A stretch of 64,000 nucleotides of DNA from Alphaproteobacteria bacterium (GTDB taxonomy: Bacteria > Pseudomonadota > Alphaproteobacteria > Rs-D84): positions 109,270 through 173,269 of the forward strand of contig JAFXUI010000002.1 of the NCBI GenBank assembly GCA_017535105.1. The letters are read 5' to 3'. This document shows positions 24,322 to 33,414 of the stretch, one piece after another. The notes under the pieces were generated by a model. The model was not told the origin of the DNA, ran no database searches, and was given only the letters and a program-made list of their open reading frames with translations. Made by a program: the position numbers and the translations under genes. The first letter of the stretch is position 1. The number at the start of each line of letters is the position of its first letter.

Positions 24322-24720
24322 TTATTTTGTATGAACCTTGGCTTGCGCAGTGGCAACTTTGATAGGTGCGGCCGCTTCAATATCTTTCAACACGGTTTGT
24401 AATTTTTTATATCTTTCCAAAACCACGTTTTCTTCGATTGGTGTTAAACGTTTCTGGGCAATCAATTTTTGTGTGCATGTGCGCAACAATTTTTCAACCT
24501 TGCAATCACCAATCAGCCCGGTTACATCGGCCAATTGTATATGAAAGTTTCTTTCCAATTGGACAATAACGTCCATCCAATCTAATGAACCCATACCCAA
24601 ATCATCAGCGGTTGCCGATAATTTCAGTTGGTTTCTATTTAATTTTGGTTCGATTTCTATAAAACTGTCTGTAAAAGTTTTTATAACCGAATTAGCTTTA
24701 TCCATACTTGTCTTTGTCAT
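24322..24720 (-). CDS. Extended acyl carrier protein 2, altered attachment motif
   Basis: 132 residues. The ACP core has 'LGMGSLDWMDVIVQLE', in which the attachment Ser is kept but the Asp before it, normally invariant (DSL), is Gly. There is an extra C-terminal helix and a Lys/Ala tail. Its ATG overlaps the end of msbA by 4 nt (24717-24720), so the two are translationally coupled. Whether the holo-ACP synthase accepts the GSL site is unclear; it could also work in the apo form. Confidence 0.65.
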   Translation of the reverse strand: MTKTSMDKANSVIKTFTDSFIEIEPKLNRNQLKLSATADDLGMGSLDWMDVIVQLERNFHIQLADVTGLIGDCKVEKLLRTCTQKLIAQKRLTPIEENVVLERYKKLQTVLKDIEAAAPIKVATAQAKVHTK

Positions 24721-26537
24721 TTTGTACCTTTTTTAGTTTTTGTTTTAAATTGGATATCACGCAGACGCTTGTATTCGCCCCCCAATTCACACAATTCTGT
24801 GTCGGTACCCTGTTCAATAATTTGTCCGTTTTTAACAACACAAATCATATCCGCATCTAAAATAGTCGACAGACGGTGCGCAATAACAAATGTCGTGCGT
24901 CCGACCATCAAGTCTTTCAGTGCGGCCTGAATCAACTTTTCGCTTTGCGTATCCAGTGCGGACGTTGCTTCGTCCAGCAGCAAGATAGGCGCGTCTTTCA
25001 ATATTGCACGCGCAATAGCGATACGTTGTTTTTGCCCCCCAGATAACAATCCGCCCGCTTCACCAACCGGGGAATCGTATCCGTTTGGAAACTCCATAAT
25101 AAAATCATGTGCGTTTGCCGCGCGTGCCGCTGCAACAACTTCGTCATGTGTTGCATCTGGTCGTGCGTACTTAATGTTTGCCTCAATCGTGTCGTTAAAC
25201 AAGAACACGTCTTGGGAAACTTCTGAAATCTTTTCACGCAATGATTTTAATGTAAACTTGTTTATGTTGGTACGATTAATCGTGATTTTACCAAATTGTG
25301 GTTCGTAAAAACGCTGAATCAAATTAAACATAGTCGTTTTACCGCCACCCGATTCACCGACAAACGCACACACTGTTCCCGCCGGTACGTGAAACGAAAC
25401 GTTACGCAATACGGGTTCGCCAGCAACATATTCAAACGAAACGTCGTCAAAATCGACCGACAGTTTTTTCGATGTCAATTCTTTGGCATCTGGGGCATCA
25501 ACAATGTCGGGCTTGCTGTCCAAGAAATCAAACAATATTTCTGCTGCCAAAATACCATGTTGCATTGATTCACCCGTGCCGGTAATACTTTTTGCCGGTT
25601 TGTATGCCGCGGTCAATGCCAACAAGAACGCTGTGAAATCACCGGTTGTAATTGCACCGCTGGTGATAAAGTGTCCGCCCATAATCATTGCGATACATAA
25701 ACCAATTGAAATCATAAATTCCATCAGCGGTGAACGTAGTGCACTTGCCTGGGTTCCTTTGTACGAGTTGATGTTGGCTTGTTCCAGAACGTGCGCAAAG
25801 TTTTTCTGTTCGCGTTCTTCGGTTGCAAAAGATTGAATTGTCTTTATGCCACGCAATGTTTGGTTCAAACACTGTGATACTTCGTTTGCAATCTTGAATC
25901 CACGACGTGAAAGTTTGCGTTTGCGGCGCATAATGAACACCATTGGCAACAACAATGCTGGTACCAAGAATAATAGCACAACGCACATTTGTGGCGCATA
26001 GTACACCATCAAAACCAATGTCATAGCCAGTGTTGCAACGTTTTGTATGAATTGGACAACCGCGGTTGTGACCAACGACAACACTGCGCCCGCCTGGACC
26101 GAAAAGTAATTCAGGTTTTTACCGAACCCGTCGCCATAAAACCGCGCAAGGTTCATATGTACCATATGTTTATAAATGCGCTTTTGCAGACGCGCGTATG
26201 CCAACAAACCACCCTTAGACATAATCAATGATTTAGAATATGTAAACGCGCCCTTTAATCCATAGGCGATGATTATTTGTACGCCCAAGAAATAAATTGC
26301 CGCCATTGATTTTTCGATAAATGCTTTATCAACAACCTGTTGTACCAGGGTGATTGTGTAAGCTTCGGCCGATGCGGCAAGTACCGTTGCGACAATACCG
26401 GCAATCAACCACTTTAATTGTGGCAGTCCGATTTCACGCCAAACACGCCAGTACAGCGACCATTTTACACGGCCTTCTTCGTCATCATTTTTGTTGCCGA
26501 ACAAAATGCGTTTAATTTTTTCTTTCAGTTTTGACAT
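24717..26537 (-). CDS. msbA: MsbA-type lipid A flippase (ABC exporter)
   Basis: 606 residues: six membrane helices in the first ~330 residues, then an ATPase domain with Walker A 'GESGGGKTT', signature 'LSGGQKQR', Walker B 'ILLLDEATS' and H-loop 'IAHRLS'. Half-transporter of the MsbA/LmrA class. Next to an LpxL-like acyltransferase and two ACPs, transport of lipid A or a related lipid across the inner membrane is the likely role. ABC exporters with this layout also serve other lipids or peptides. Confidence 0.78.
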   Translation of the reverse strand: MSKLKEKIKRILFGNKNDDEEGRVKWSLYWRVWREIGLPQLKWLIAGIVATVLAASAEAYTITLVQQVVDKAFIEKSMAAIYFLGVQIIIAYGLKGAFTYSKSLIMSKGGLLAYARLQKRIYKHMVHMNLARFYGDGFGKNLNYFSVQAGAVLSLVTTAVVQFIQNVATLAMTLVLMVYYAPQMCVVLLFLVPALLLPMVFIMRRKRKLSRRGFKIANEVSQCLNQTLRGIKTIQSFATEEREQKNFAHVLEQANINSYKGTQASALRSPLMEFMISIGLCIAMIMGGHFITSGAITTGDFTAFLLALTAAYKPAKSITGTGESMQHGILAAEILFDFLDSKPDIVDAPDAKELTSKKLSVDFDDVSFEYVAGEPVLRNVSFHVPAGTVCAFVGESGGGKTTMFNLIQRFYEPQFGKITINRTNINKFTLKSLREKISEVSQDVFLFNDTIEANIKYARPDATHDEVVAAARAANAHDFIMEFPNGYDSPVGEAGGLLSGGQKQRIAIARAILKDAPILLLDEATSALDTQSEKLIQAALKDLMVGRTTFVIAHRLSTILDADMICVVKNGQIIEQGTDTELCELGGEYKRLRDIQFKTKTKKGTK

Positions 26538-26552
26538 CGTTTATCACTCTTT

Positions 26553-27632
26553 TTAACGCCAGCGTTTATGTATCCACAAATATTCATCGGGTTTTGTACG
26601 AATTATACGAGCCATCGCTTCATTTACAATCTTCATACCATTTATTTCGTCTGCGTCTGTATCACCCGTATTAGAAATCTCTAAAAATTCATCAAAAACG
26701 ATTTTATGGTGTGCGCCATGTGTGCGTTCAACGTGTGCCATTAAAACAGGCAGGTTGAATTTAATTGCCAACTGGGCCAAACCCGTTGATGTGCGTGCCG
26801 GTACCCCCATAAAGTCAATATATGGCGCACCACGAAAACGTTGATCTGAATTGATATTTAATATTTCACCATTACGCAGTGCGCGTACCATTGGGATCGC
26901 GTTGCCAACCGGTAAAAAGTGCGTTTCCGGAACCAACTTTTCGCCATAGTTAGCCAAAACAATGTCGTTGGTCAGTGGGTTTCGTGCCTGTTTATATGTG
27001 ACCGCGATGGTCAAACCACTGTTCAAAAATGCGGTGGACAACAACCCCATATAACCAAAATGTGGCATCGCCAACAAAAATTGTGGGCGGGCATATAACA
27101 GGTTTTTATTCTGAAACTCGATATACTTGCTCATTTTCGTTATGTATGTCGAAAACTTTAACCCTTCAACAAAAGTGCGCCCCCAGTTATTCCAAACGCG
27201 GCGTGCAAATTCGTCATTTGCGTATTCAGGCATCGTCATTTCCAGGTTTTTTATCATTGTGCGCTGGCGCTTTTTAATCATCGGGCCAACGGTTTCCAAT
27301 GTTTTTCCGCCCAACCAAGAAAGCGCGTCCAGTGGCACAAGATAGAACAGTGCCTGCATAATGCGAAAACCAAACAATTCGCGTGGGTGATTCCACCAAC
27401 GTTTTATTTCAGTGCGCGGTTTTTCTGGGTTGTATTCGGGCCATGGCAAAAACACCGCCCAAATCGCGAAAAGCGCGTAAACGGCGGCAACCGGCAACAA
27501 ATACATCGCGTCAATGCGGAATATTGCCGTCAGTATCAAAAACGCAAAAAATGCATATGTCATGGGGCCAGACAGCCGAAAACCTTTGGCAGTACAAACC
27601 CACACGCATGCAAATAAAAACAGCGTTATCAT
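26553..27632 (-). CDS. LpxL/HtrB-like lysophospholipid/lipid A acyltransferase
   Basis: 359 residues. Two or three hydrophobic segments lie in the first ~80 residues, then a domain of the LpxL/HtrB family ('LLAMPHFGYMGLL', 'NINSDQRF', 'GVPARTSTGLAQLAIKFNLPVL'). The usual HX4(D/E) catalytic pair reads HFGYMG here, so the acidic residue is replaced by Gly. The enzyme may use another base or be changed in activity. Downstream of the degenerate tRNA region and in the same direction as msbA. The longer start at 27722 is unsupported. Confidence 0.7.
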   Translation of the reverse strand: MITLFLFACVWVCTAKGFRLSGPMTYAFFAFLILTAIFRIDAMYLLPVAAVYALFAIWAVFLPWPEYNPEKPRTEIKRWWNHPRELFGFRIMQALFYLVPLDALSWLGGKTLETVGPMIKKRQRTMIKNLEMTMPEYANDEFARRVWNNWGRTFVEGLKFSTYITKMSKYIEFQNKNLLYARPQFLLAMPHFGYMGLLSTAFLNSGLTIAVTYKQARNPLTNDIVLANYGEKLVPETHFLPVGNAIPMVRALRNGEILNINSDQRFRGAPYIDFMGVPARTSTGLAQLAIKFNLPVLMAHVERTHGAHHKIVFDEFLEISNTGDTDADEINGMKIVNEAMARIIRTKPDEYLWIHKRWR

Positions 27633-27701
27633 ATATACCCTTTGTCTTAAGACCCAGAAATCATAGCCCACAAGCTTTACAAAATCAAGTGTACAAAATA
27701 T

Positions 27702-27729
27702 TTGACATTTTCCCGAATTCAATATAAGA
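27702..27729 (+). promoter_or_regulatory. Promoter of the tRNA-Ala region
   Basis: TTGACA (27702-27707), a 17-bp spacer, then TAAGAT (27725-27730 region, read within TATAAGAT). It precedes the degenerate and the intact tRNA-Ala copies. Confidence 0.65.
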
Positions 27730-27752
27730 TATGGGGGCTTTCAAAGAGTTTT

Positions 27753-27830
27753 GGGGTTGTAGCTCAGTTGGTAGAGGGCGGGTTGCTTTGCAACGTAGGG
27801 GTCGTCGCCAACGGGAACAAAACCATAAAA
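27753..27830 (+). pseudogene. Degenerate tRNA-Ala copy
   Basis: The 5' half (GGGGTTGTAGCTCAGTTGG through the D arm) and the loop TTTGCAA are the same as in the intact tRNA-Ala 88 bp downstream. The anticodon stem no longer pairs and the T arm and acceptor 3' strand are replaced by unrelated sequence. It follows the promoter directly, so it is probably still transcribed as the leader of the true tRNA. Confidence 0.7.
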
Positions 27831-27840
27831 GCAAAGTTTT

Positions 27841-27916
27841 GGGGTTGTAGCTCAGTTGGTAGAGCACCTGCTTTGCAAGCAGGGGGTCGTCGGTTCGAGT
27901 CCGATCAGCTCCACCA
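27841..27916 (+). tRNA. tRNA-Ala (anticodon TGC)
   Basis: Acceptor GGGGTTG pairs with CAGCTCC including the G3-U70 pair that marks alanine tRNA; discriminator A and an encoded CCA follow. Anticodon stem CCTGC/GCAGG encloses TTTGCAA, giving TGC. T arm 'GGTTCGAGTCC' is intact. Confidence 0.95.
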
Positions 27917-27962
27917 AAACATTATATAGAAATACAAGTTCGCCAAAGGGGGTGAATCATAT

Positions 27963-28169
27963 ATGGTAAAAGTTCTGGTTCGCGATAATAACGTAGAACA
28001 GGCATTGCGCGTTGCAAAACGTAAATCACAGAAAGAAGGCCTGTACCGCGAAATGAAAGAACGTCAGCGTTATGAAAAACCAACAACAAAACGCAAACGT
28101 TTAAAAGAAGAAGCCGTTCGCAACGAAAAGAAACGTCAATCAAAACAGCGTATGGTTTTCGGATTCTAA
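27963..28169 (+). CDS. rpsU: 30S ribosomal protein S21
   Basis: 68 residues, strongly basic, with the S21 pattern: '[37 protein letters not shown]' read across the first half (quoted parts: '[10 protein letters not shown]', '[11 protein letters not shown]'). Helps 16S rRNA pair with mRNA at initiation. The ribosome site is AAGGGGGTGA. It follows tRNA-Ala and may be on the same transcript; a terminator follows at 28176. Confidence 0.93.
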   Translation: MVKVLVRDNNVEQALRVAKRKSQKEGLYREMKERQRYEKPTTKRKRLKEEAVRNEKKRQSKQRMVFGF

Positions 28170-28175
28170 AATTCA

Positions 28176-28203
28176 CACCGCCCAATCGGGCGGTTTGTTT
28201 TTA
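28176..28203 (+). terminator. Terminator after rpsU
   Basis: Stem CCGCCC / GGGCGG with loop AATC and a T-rich tail; the same core as the terminators at 16667 and 41440. Confidence 0.85.
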
Positions 28204-28222
28204 CTCTATTTTGTGATATAAT
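28195..28222 (+). promoter_or_regulatory. Promoter of the coiled-coil gene at 28254
   Basis: TTGTTT (28195-28200, inside the T-tract of the rpsU terminator), 16-bp spacer, then TATAAT (28217-28222) preceded by TGA as an extended -10. Confidence 0.6.
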
Positions 28223-28253
28223 AGCAACATATATTGGAAATAGGGGTGAAATT

Positions 28254-28565
28254 ATGAAAGCACAACGAACAATTTATGACGAAGGTATAGATAATATCCA
28301 GGCGCAAATAAACAAATTACAAAAAAACATAGATAAATTGCGTCGTGAAAACGATGGTTACGAAAAAGACCGTGCTGCCACGGCTAAACATTTGGAAGAT
28401 GCGCAATGGACCGATAAAAACGAAGACGAAACGGACATTCGTTTTTACGAAGGCGCAATCAGGGCGAATAATAAACAAATAGAAGCGGACCTTGCCAAAA
28501 TTGAAAAATTAAAGGCAGACCTGCAAGATATGATGAATCTTAAAAATCCGGGTAAAAACCGTTAA
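28254..28565 (+). CDS. Small coiled-coil protein of unknown function
   Basis: 103 residues, highly charged, almost fully helical ('AQINKLQKNIDKLRRENDGYEKD', then a short polar hinge and 'NNKQIEADLAKIEKLKADL'). There is no signal or membrane segment. It has its own promoter and a terminator on both sides, so it is a single-gene unit. No function can be proposed. Confidence 0.6.
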   Translation: MKAQRTIYDEGIDNIQAQINKLQKNIDKLRRENDGYEKDRAATAKHLEDAQWTDKNEDETDIRFYEGAIRANNKQIEADLAKIEKLKADLQDMMNLKNPGKNR

Positions 28566-28573
28566 ACATTATT

Positions 28574-28598
28574 AAAACCGCCATTTTGGCGGTTTTAT
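28574..28598. terminator. Terminator between the coiled-coil gene and bamA
   Basis: Stem AAAACCGCC / GGCGGTTTT with a short loop; serves the + gene and the convergent bamA operon. Confidence 0.8.
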
Positions 28599-28601
28599 TT
28601 T

Positions 28602-30866
28602 TTAGAATTGGGTTTCAAACGACAGCAAGAATCTGCGTTCGCGGTCGTATTTGTTCATCTTTAATGGCCAGCCCCAACTGAAATTCATTGGCCCCATTGG
28701 TGTGTTCCAATAAACACCGACACCGGCCGATGTTCGCCAATCAGAGTCTATAAGGTTATCGATTCCTTGGAACTTGTCTTCACGTGCCGGTGGTTTGCCC
28801 AAAACACCATAGTCGGCGAATACGAAACCTTTTACCTGGTATTCATCGGGGATAAATATTGGGAAGTTTAACTGGGTCGAACCATTGACTTTCCACAAGC
28901 CCCCCAATGCGTATGAACGATAGTACCAATTACGTGAACCAACGCCGGCAATATCAAAGCCACGCAAACTTTCGCCACCCAAGAAATAGCGATACACACG
29001 TGAGATATAGTCGTCACTGCCAAGCGGTTGCAGGTATCCAAAGTCCATAGATGTGCGCAGTTGCCAACGGTCGTCCAAGAATTTCACCATTGCTGTAATG
29101 TCGCCAGAATAACGCATATATGTTTCGGTTCCGCCAAAGCCCGTATATGCGATTCCTAAATTACCAACAATTCCGGTGTGGGTGTTTTGTTGGAAGTTGG
29201 TGTTCAAATTATAATACTTGAAATTCGTTCCCAGTGTGTACAGGTTGGCATCACTCCAACCACCGTCTTGTAAATCATAGTTTTGGTCAAATGATGCGGA
29301 TAAACGTACCGTTTGTGACCAATGATCCGTCAATTTCCAACCCAAACGACCCGATATGGTAAGTGAGTCGCGGTCATAGCCATAAGACCCCAATGATGAA
29401 TAGTCATATTTGGTATATGAAATATCAAAACCGGCGGATAATTGGCGACCAAAAAGGAATGGTTCGGTGAAACTGAACAATGCCTGCTTTTGATATTCGG
29501 CGATTGAACCACGTAGTTGGACAATTTGACCACGTCCCATAAAGTTGCTTTCGGTGACACCCAAATCAACCATAAAACCGTTTATATTTGACCAACCAAA
29601 CCCGCCCGACAATTCGCCGGTTGGTTGTTCTTCAACCCGAATGTCCAGGTTCATCATATTTGCATCTGCAATACGACTGGGCACCATTTGGACATCTTTG
29701 AAATAGCGGGTTCGCATAAGGCTTTGGCGACCTTCTTCGATTGTTTGTAATGAGAACGGATCGCCCTCACGCATTGGCAACAACTGTTCAATCACAGAAT
29801 CAAACGTACGCACATTTCCCAATATGTTAATAGAGTTCAGATAAATACGATTTGTTTTCTGAATCTGGTACACCAAATCAATGGTGTGTTCTGTATCGTT
29901 TTTCTTGGGTACTGGTTCAACATTTATGAACGCATAGCCATAATCGGCAACCACACCACGCAACGCGGATACCGATGATTCAATTTCCGATGCGTTATAT
30001 ATTGATCCCGATTTTGTTTTCAGTGCGCGTTTCAATTCGCGGTCGGGAACGTCTGGGAATGGATTATCGATTTTCACATCGCCGAATTTGTATTTTTCCC
30101 CTTCGTCCACATCAAATGTGACAGAATAGTATTCGCGGTCGGGGGTAAATGTGCCATTGATGTTTTTTACCATAAAGTCCGCATAGCCATTGTCGGCATA
30201 AAACTGGCGCAACAACTGGCCGTCATATTGTATGCGGTCTTCGTCAAACACATCGAATTGCGTAAGGAAACGCCACCACGCGTGTTCGCGGGATAAAATC
30301 TGGCCACGTAATGTGCGGTCGCTGAAAACCTTGTTTCCCTTAAACTCAATATCGGTAATATATGTCGGGTGACCTTCGCTTATTTCATAAACAACATTGA
30401 CACGATTGTCCGACAGTTCAATTTTTTTCGGGTCAATCTTGGTTCCGAAAAAGCCTTTGCGCTGGTATATTGTCAGCATGCGCTGGACATCGGCACCAAT
30501 GGTTGATTCATCGTACGATGCGCGTTCTTTTAACCGAATTTCTTTCTTCAGGTCATCGGTGGAAACTTCGTCATTACCCTCAATCGTGACCATATTTACA
30601 ATCGGTGATTCAGAAACATTGATTTTCAAAACGTTGCCCGACATTTGTACATCAACGCGACCGAAATAACCACTTTCTTGTAATTGTTTTGCAATTTGAT
30701 TTGTGCGTGTAGTTGTTATGTTTTCGCCCAGTTTAACGCCCGCCAAAATACGTACCGATTCCGCGTCCATACGTTTGTTGCCGTTCACATCAACGCGTGC
30801 GACCGTTGCCGCATTTATAACATTCGGCACCAACACAACAAATAAAGCCAACAACAATTTCTTCAT
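28602..30866 (-). CDS. bamA: Outer-membrane protein assembly factor BamA
   Basis: 754 residues: signal peptide ('LLLALFVVLVPNVINA'), five POTRA repeats (to about residue 400) and a 16-strand beta-barrel ending in the aromatic signature 'FLLSFETQF'. The barrel contains the conserved 'RGF' element ('GGESLRGFDIAG') and 'TSAGVGVYWNTPMGPMNFSWGWPL'-like end (core 'GPMNFSWGWPL'). It inserts beta-barrel proteins in the outer membrane. It is the last gene of the frr-uppS-cdsA-rseP-bamA operon, one base after rseP. Confidence 0.95.
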   Translation of the reverse strand: MKKLLLALFVVLVPNVINAATVARVDVNGNKRMDAESVRILAGVKLGENITTTRTNQIAKQLQESGYFGRVDVQMSGNVLKINVSESPIVNMVTIEGNDEVSTDDLKKEIRLKERASYDESTIGADVQRMLTIYQRKGFFGTKIDPKKIELSDNRVNVVYEISEGHPTYITDIEFKGNKVFSDRTLRGQILSREHAWWRFLTQFDVFDEDRIQYDGQLLRQFYADNGYADFMVKNINGTFTPDREYYSVTFDVDEGEKYKFGDVKIDNPFPDVPDRELKRALKTKSGSIYNASEIESSVSALRGVVADYGYAFINVEPVPKKNDTEHTIDLVYQIQKTNRIYLNSINILGNVRTFDSVIEQLLPMREGDPFSLQTIEEGRQSLMRTRYFKDVQMVPSRIADANMMNLDIRVEEQPTGELSGGFGWSNINGFMVDLGVTESNFMGRGQIVQLRGSIAEYQKQALFSFTEPFLFGRQLSAGFDISYTKYDYSSLGSYGYDRDSLTISGRLGWKLTDHWSQTVRLSASFDQNYDLQDGGWSDANLYTLGTNFKYYNLNTNFQQNTHTGIVGNLGIAYTGFGGTETYMRYSGDITAMVKFLDDRWQLRTSMDFGYLQPLGSDDYISRVYRYFLGGESLRGFDIAGVGSRNWYYRSYALGGLWKVNGSTQLNFPIFIPDEYQVKGFVFADYGVLGKPPAREDKFQGIDNLIDSDWRTSAGVGVYWNTPMGPMNFSWGWPLKMNKYDRERRFLLSFETQF

Positions 30867-30867
30867 A

Positions 30868-31926
30868 CTACATCAACCCAAACACGCGTGCCAAGTCGTT
30901 CCACATAGTCAGCAAGAATAATGACAATATCAGCACCCAGCCAAACGTAATTGCCCATTCCATACCCTTGCCACCAAGTTTGCGACCGATAATCGCCTCT
31001 ATAATCAAAATCAACAAATAGCCACCGTCCAACACTGGTAATGGCAAAAGGTTGATAATCGCCAAATTCACGGACAACAGCGCGATAATGGACAACAGCG
31101 CAAAGAATCCCGCAGCCATTGCGTTTCCGGAAACCTGGGCAATTGTGATAAACGACCCCAACTGTTTTGTTGAACGTTCGCCCAATACCATTTGCTTTAA
31201 TACCGTCAGCAACGTTTTTGATTGGTAATATGTTTCACGTGCGCCGGAATAAATCGCACCAAAGAATCCTTTTTTGCGTAATTCGGTTTTGCTGCCATCG
31301 GCAACCAGTCCCCAACGTTCCGCCGGCGCCAACTTTACACGAACAATGTTTTCACCACGTACAACTAAAACATTTGCTTCGCGTGATGATGCCAATTCTT
31401 TTGCGATAATCAGTTCGCCCCAGTTTGTAATATTGCTGTTATCGATACGCAATACGGTGTCGCCCGGTTTAATGCCCGCCTTGAACGCAACACTGTCGCG
31501 GATAACCTGACCAATTACGGGTAATTGTACTTCGCGCGGGTGGAACATAAATGTCGCCGAATAAATCGCCCATGCCAGCAAGAAATTCATCGTGACACCG
31601 GCGGCGATAATGATAAATTGCTTCCACGATTTTACTGACAAATAATGACCGCGCTTTTTTTCGCGGGACAGGGAATCGTATTTTTTACGGTTGAACATAT
31701 CTTCTTGGCCATAAATGGAAACATAGCCCCCCAGTGGGACACACGCCAATTGCCATTGTGTGCCACGCTTATCATGCCATTTGACAATTGCCGGACCAAA
31801 ACCAATTGAAAAAGTATTGACCCGAACGCCCGCCCAACGCGCCGCCAAAAAATGCCCCAGTTCGTGAATGAATACCACGACCCCCAGTACAATCAACAGC
31901 GCAACAATTGTCCAAATAACATGCAT
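30868..31926 (-). CDS. rseP: Site-2 membrane metalloprotease RseP
   Basis: 352 residues. HELGH zinc motif near residue 22 in the first membrane helix, a PDZ domain in the middle ('VAFKAGIKPGDTVLRIDN') and 'NLLPLPVLDGGYL' with the third metal ligand near the C-terminus. It cleaves membrane anchors such as anti-sigma factors and signal-peptide remnants. One PDZ domain is seen where E. coli has two. Standard position between cdsA and bamA. Confidence 0.93.
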   Translation of the reverse strand: MHVIWTIVALLIVLGVVVFIHELGHFLAARWAGVRVNTFSIGFGPAIVKWHDKRGTQWQLACVPLGGYVSIYGQEDMFNRKKYDSLSREKKRGHYLSVKSWKQFIIIAAGVTMNFLLAWAIYSATFMFHPREVQLPVIGQVIRDSVAFKAGIKPGDTVLRIDNSNITNWGELIIAKELASSREANVLVVRGENIVRVKLAPAERWGLVADGSKTELRKKGFFGAIYSGARETYYQSKTLLTVLKQMVLGERSTKQLGSFITIAQVSGNAMAAGFFALLSIIALLSVNLAIINLLPLPVLDGGYLLILIIEAIIGRKLGGKGMEWAITFGWVLILSLFLLTMWNDLARVFGLM

Positions 31927-31941
31927 GCTTTTATCCCCCCA

Positions 31942-32592
31942 TTAATGCATCAAGATAAACCAAACAACCGGCAACGCATAAATCCAACCGTCAAAGCGAT
32001 CCAAGAAACCGCCATGACCCGGAATTATATTGCCAAAATCTTTTAATCCCAAACGGCGTTTTATCCAACTGGCCGTTAAGTCGCCATATTGTGATAATAA
32101 CGAAACACTGATGCCAATCCACAATAATTGTGGTAAAAATGTGTCTGTGCCCAACATTCCGTACATGATGGACGCAAATGTTCCGCATACAATACCGGCA
32201 ATTTGACCCGACCAAGTTTTATGTGGCGACAGGCGTTCCCACATTTTATCGCCACCCAGAATTTTGCCAAAAAACCACGCGCCAATGTCTGCACAGCATA
32301 TAATCATAAGCAACAGCAACATCATCCACGGACGTGCGCCAACATAATATGCCGAAAACAGCACGACAATCAACCAAGCCAAGAATCCCAAAAACACAAA
32401 CAAGCTACGACCAGATTTAATTTTAGTGTCTGCGCGTTTGATTGCCAAAATCATTTCAGTAATCATACCCAATGTGGCAATTACAGCAATCCAGCGTACC
32501 GCGTGAAAACCCCAATTTTCCAACAATGCCGCGACAACAATAATCGCCGCCAGTATTGCACCACCAATAATACGTTTTAATGTGTTTGACAT
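31942..32592 (-). CDS. cdsA: Phosphatidate cytidylyltransferase
   Basis: 216 residues, several membrane helices. The C-terminal signature 'LGLKDFGNIIPGHGGFLDRFDG' region is clear (GLKD, PGHGG, DRFDG), which makes CDP-diacylglycerol for phospholipid synthesis. It is shorter than E. coli CdsA (285) mainly at the N-terminus. The start MSNTLKR directly follows uppS; an upstream in-frame extension overlaps uppS and is rejected. The dxr gene often found next to it is absent. Confidence 0.9.
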   Translation of the reverse strand: MSNTLKRIIGGAILAAIIVVAALLENWGFHAVRWIAVIATLGMITEMILAIKRADTKIKSGRSLFVFLGFLAWLIVVLFSAYYVGARPWMMLLLLMIICCADIGAWFFGKILGGDKMWERLSPHKTWSGQIAGIVCGTFASIMYGMLGTDTFLPQLLWIGISVSLLSQYGDLTASWIKRRLGLKDFGNIIPGHGGFLDRFDGWIYALPVVWFILMH

Positions 32593-32603
32593 TTTTCCCC
32601 CGT

Positions 32604-33362
32604 TTATTTTTTCTTTTTCCCAGAATAGTCGGCTTTCTTGCCACCACCAAAGCGGCGATTGCGGCGCGCAAATTCGTCCAAAGTGCGTTGCCAAATCTTT
32701 GGTGATTTTACCAATTCTGGCCAGTGTTCCGGCACAAACATCAATTCGGCATATGCCAATTTCCATAACAAGAAATTAGAAATGCGGATTTCGTTACTTG
32801 TACGAACCATTAAATCAACCGGTAACAAATCGCCCGTATCCATAAATGTTTCAAATGTTTCGCGTGTGACCGGCTTGCCCGCGGCAATTGCGGCATTTGC
32901 GGCATCAACAATTTCATCAATTCCGCCATAGTTCAACGCAAACGCAACCGTTCCACCGGTGTTTTCCGCCGATGATTCTTCCAATTCATCGCACATTTTT
33001 GCCAATTTCTTGGGCAATCTGTCACGTGACCCAACAACGCGATAGCGCAGATTTTTTTCCAACGCATTTTTCTTGTTCTTTTTCAATTCGGTATAGAACA
33101 AGTCCATCAAGAAATCGACTTCTTCTTTTGACCGATTCCAGTTTTCAGTAGAGAAAATAAAGAACGTGATTGTTGTTACACCGCGCTTGAAATACCAATC
33201 GACCAAGTTTTCGAAATTCGCGATACCGGCCTTGTGTCCCATAAGTGGTGGTAAACCGCGTGCTTCGGCCCAGCGGCGATTTCCATCGCAAATAAACGCA
33301 ATATGTTTTGGCACCGCATTTGGTGCGATTGTTTTTTCTTTTTTCTTGAACAGTTTTAACAT
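32604..33362 (-). CDS. uppS: Undecaprenyl diphosphate synthase
   Basis: 252 residues. The catalytic start 'IAFICDGNRRWAEARGLP' (Asp of the DGN motif), 'GHKAGI' and later 'DLMVRTSNEIRISNFLLW' are diagnostic of cis-prenyl transferases. It makes the lipid carrier for peptidoglycan and other glycans. The family usually has 'RTSGE..R.SNFLLWQ'; here 'SGE' reads 'SNE', a mild variation. The C-terminal tail is Lys-rich. Confidence 0.93.
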   Translation of the reverse strand: MLKLFKKKEKTIAPNAVPKHIAFICDGNRRWAEARGLPPLMGHKAGIANFENLVDWYFKRGVTTITFFIFSTENWNRSKEEVDFLMDLFYTELKKNKKNALEKNLRYRVVGSRDRLPKKLAKMCDELEESSAENTGGTVAFALNYGGIDEIVDAANAAIAAGKPVTRETFETFMDTGDLLPVDLMVRTSNEIRISNFLLWKLAYAELMFVPEHWPELVKSPKIWQRTLDEFARRNRRFGGGKKADYSGKKKK

Positions 33363-33414
33363 AGATTCTTCTTTTGTTGGGTTATTTTTTCAGAAATTCG
33401 CAATTTGGCATTGG

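Noticed and set aside
27702-27929. ORF across the two tRNA-Ala copies
   Set aside because: Overlaps a clear tRNA; the reading frame is a by-product.
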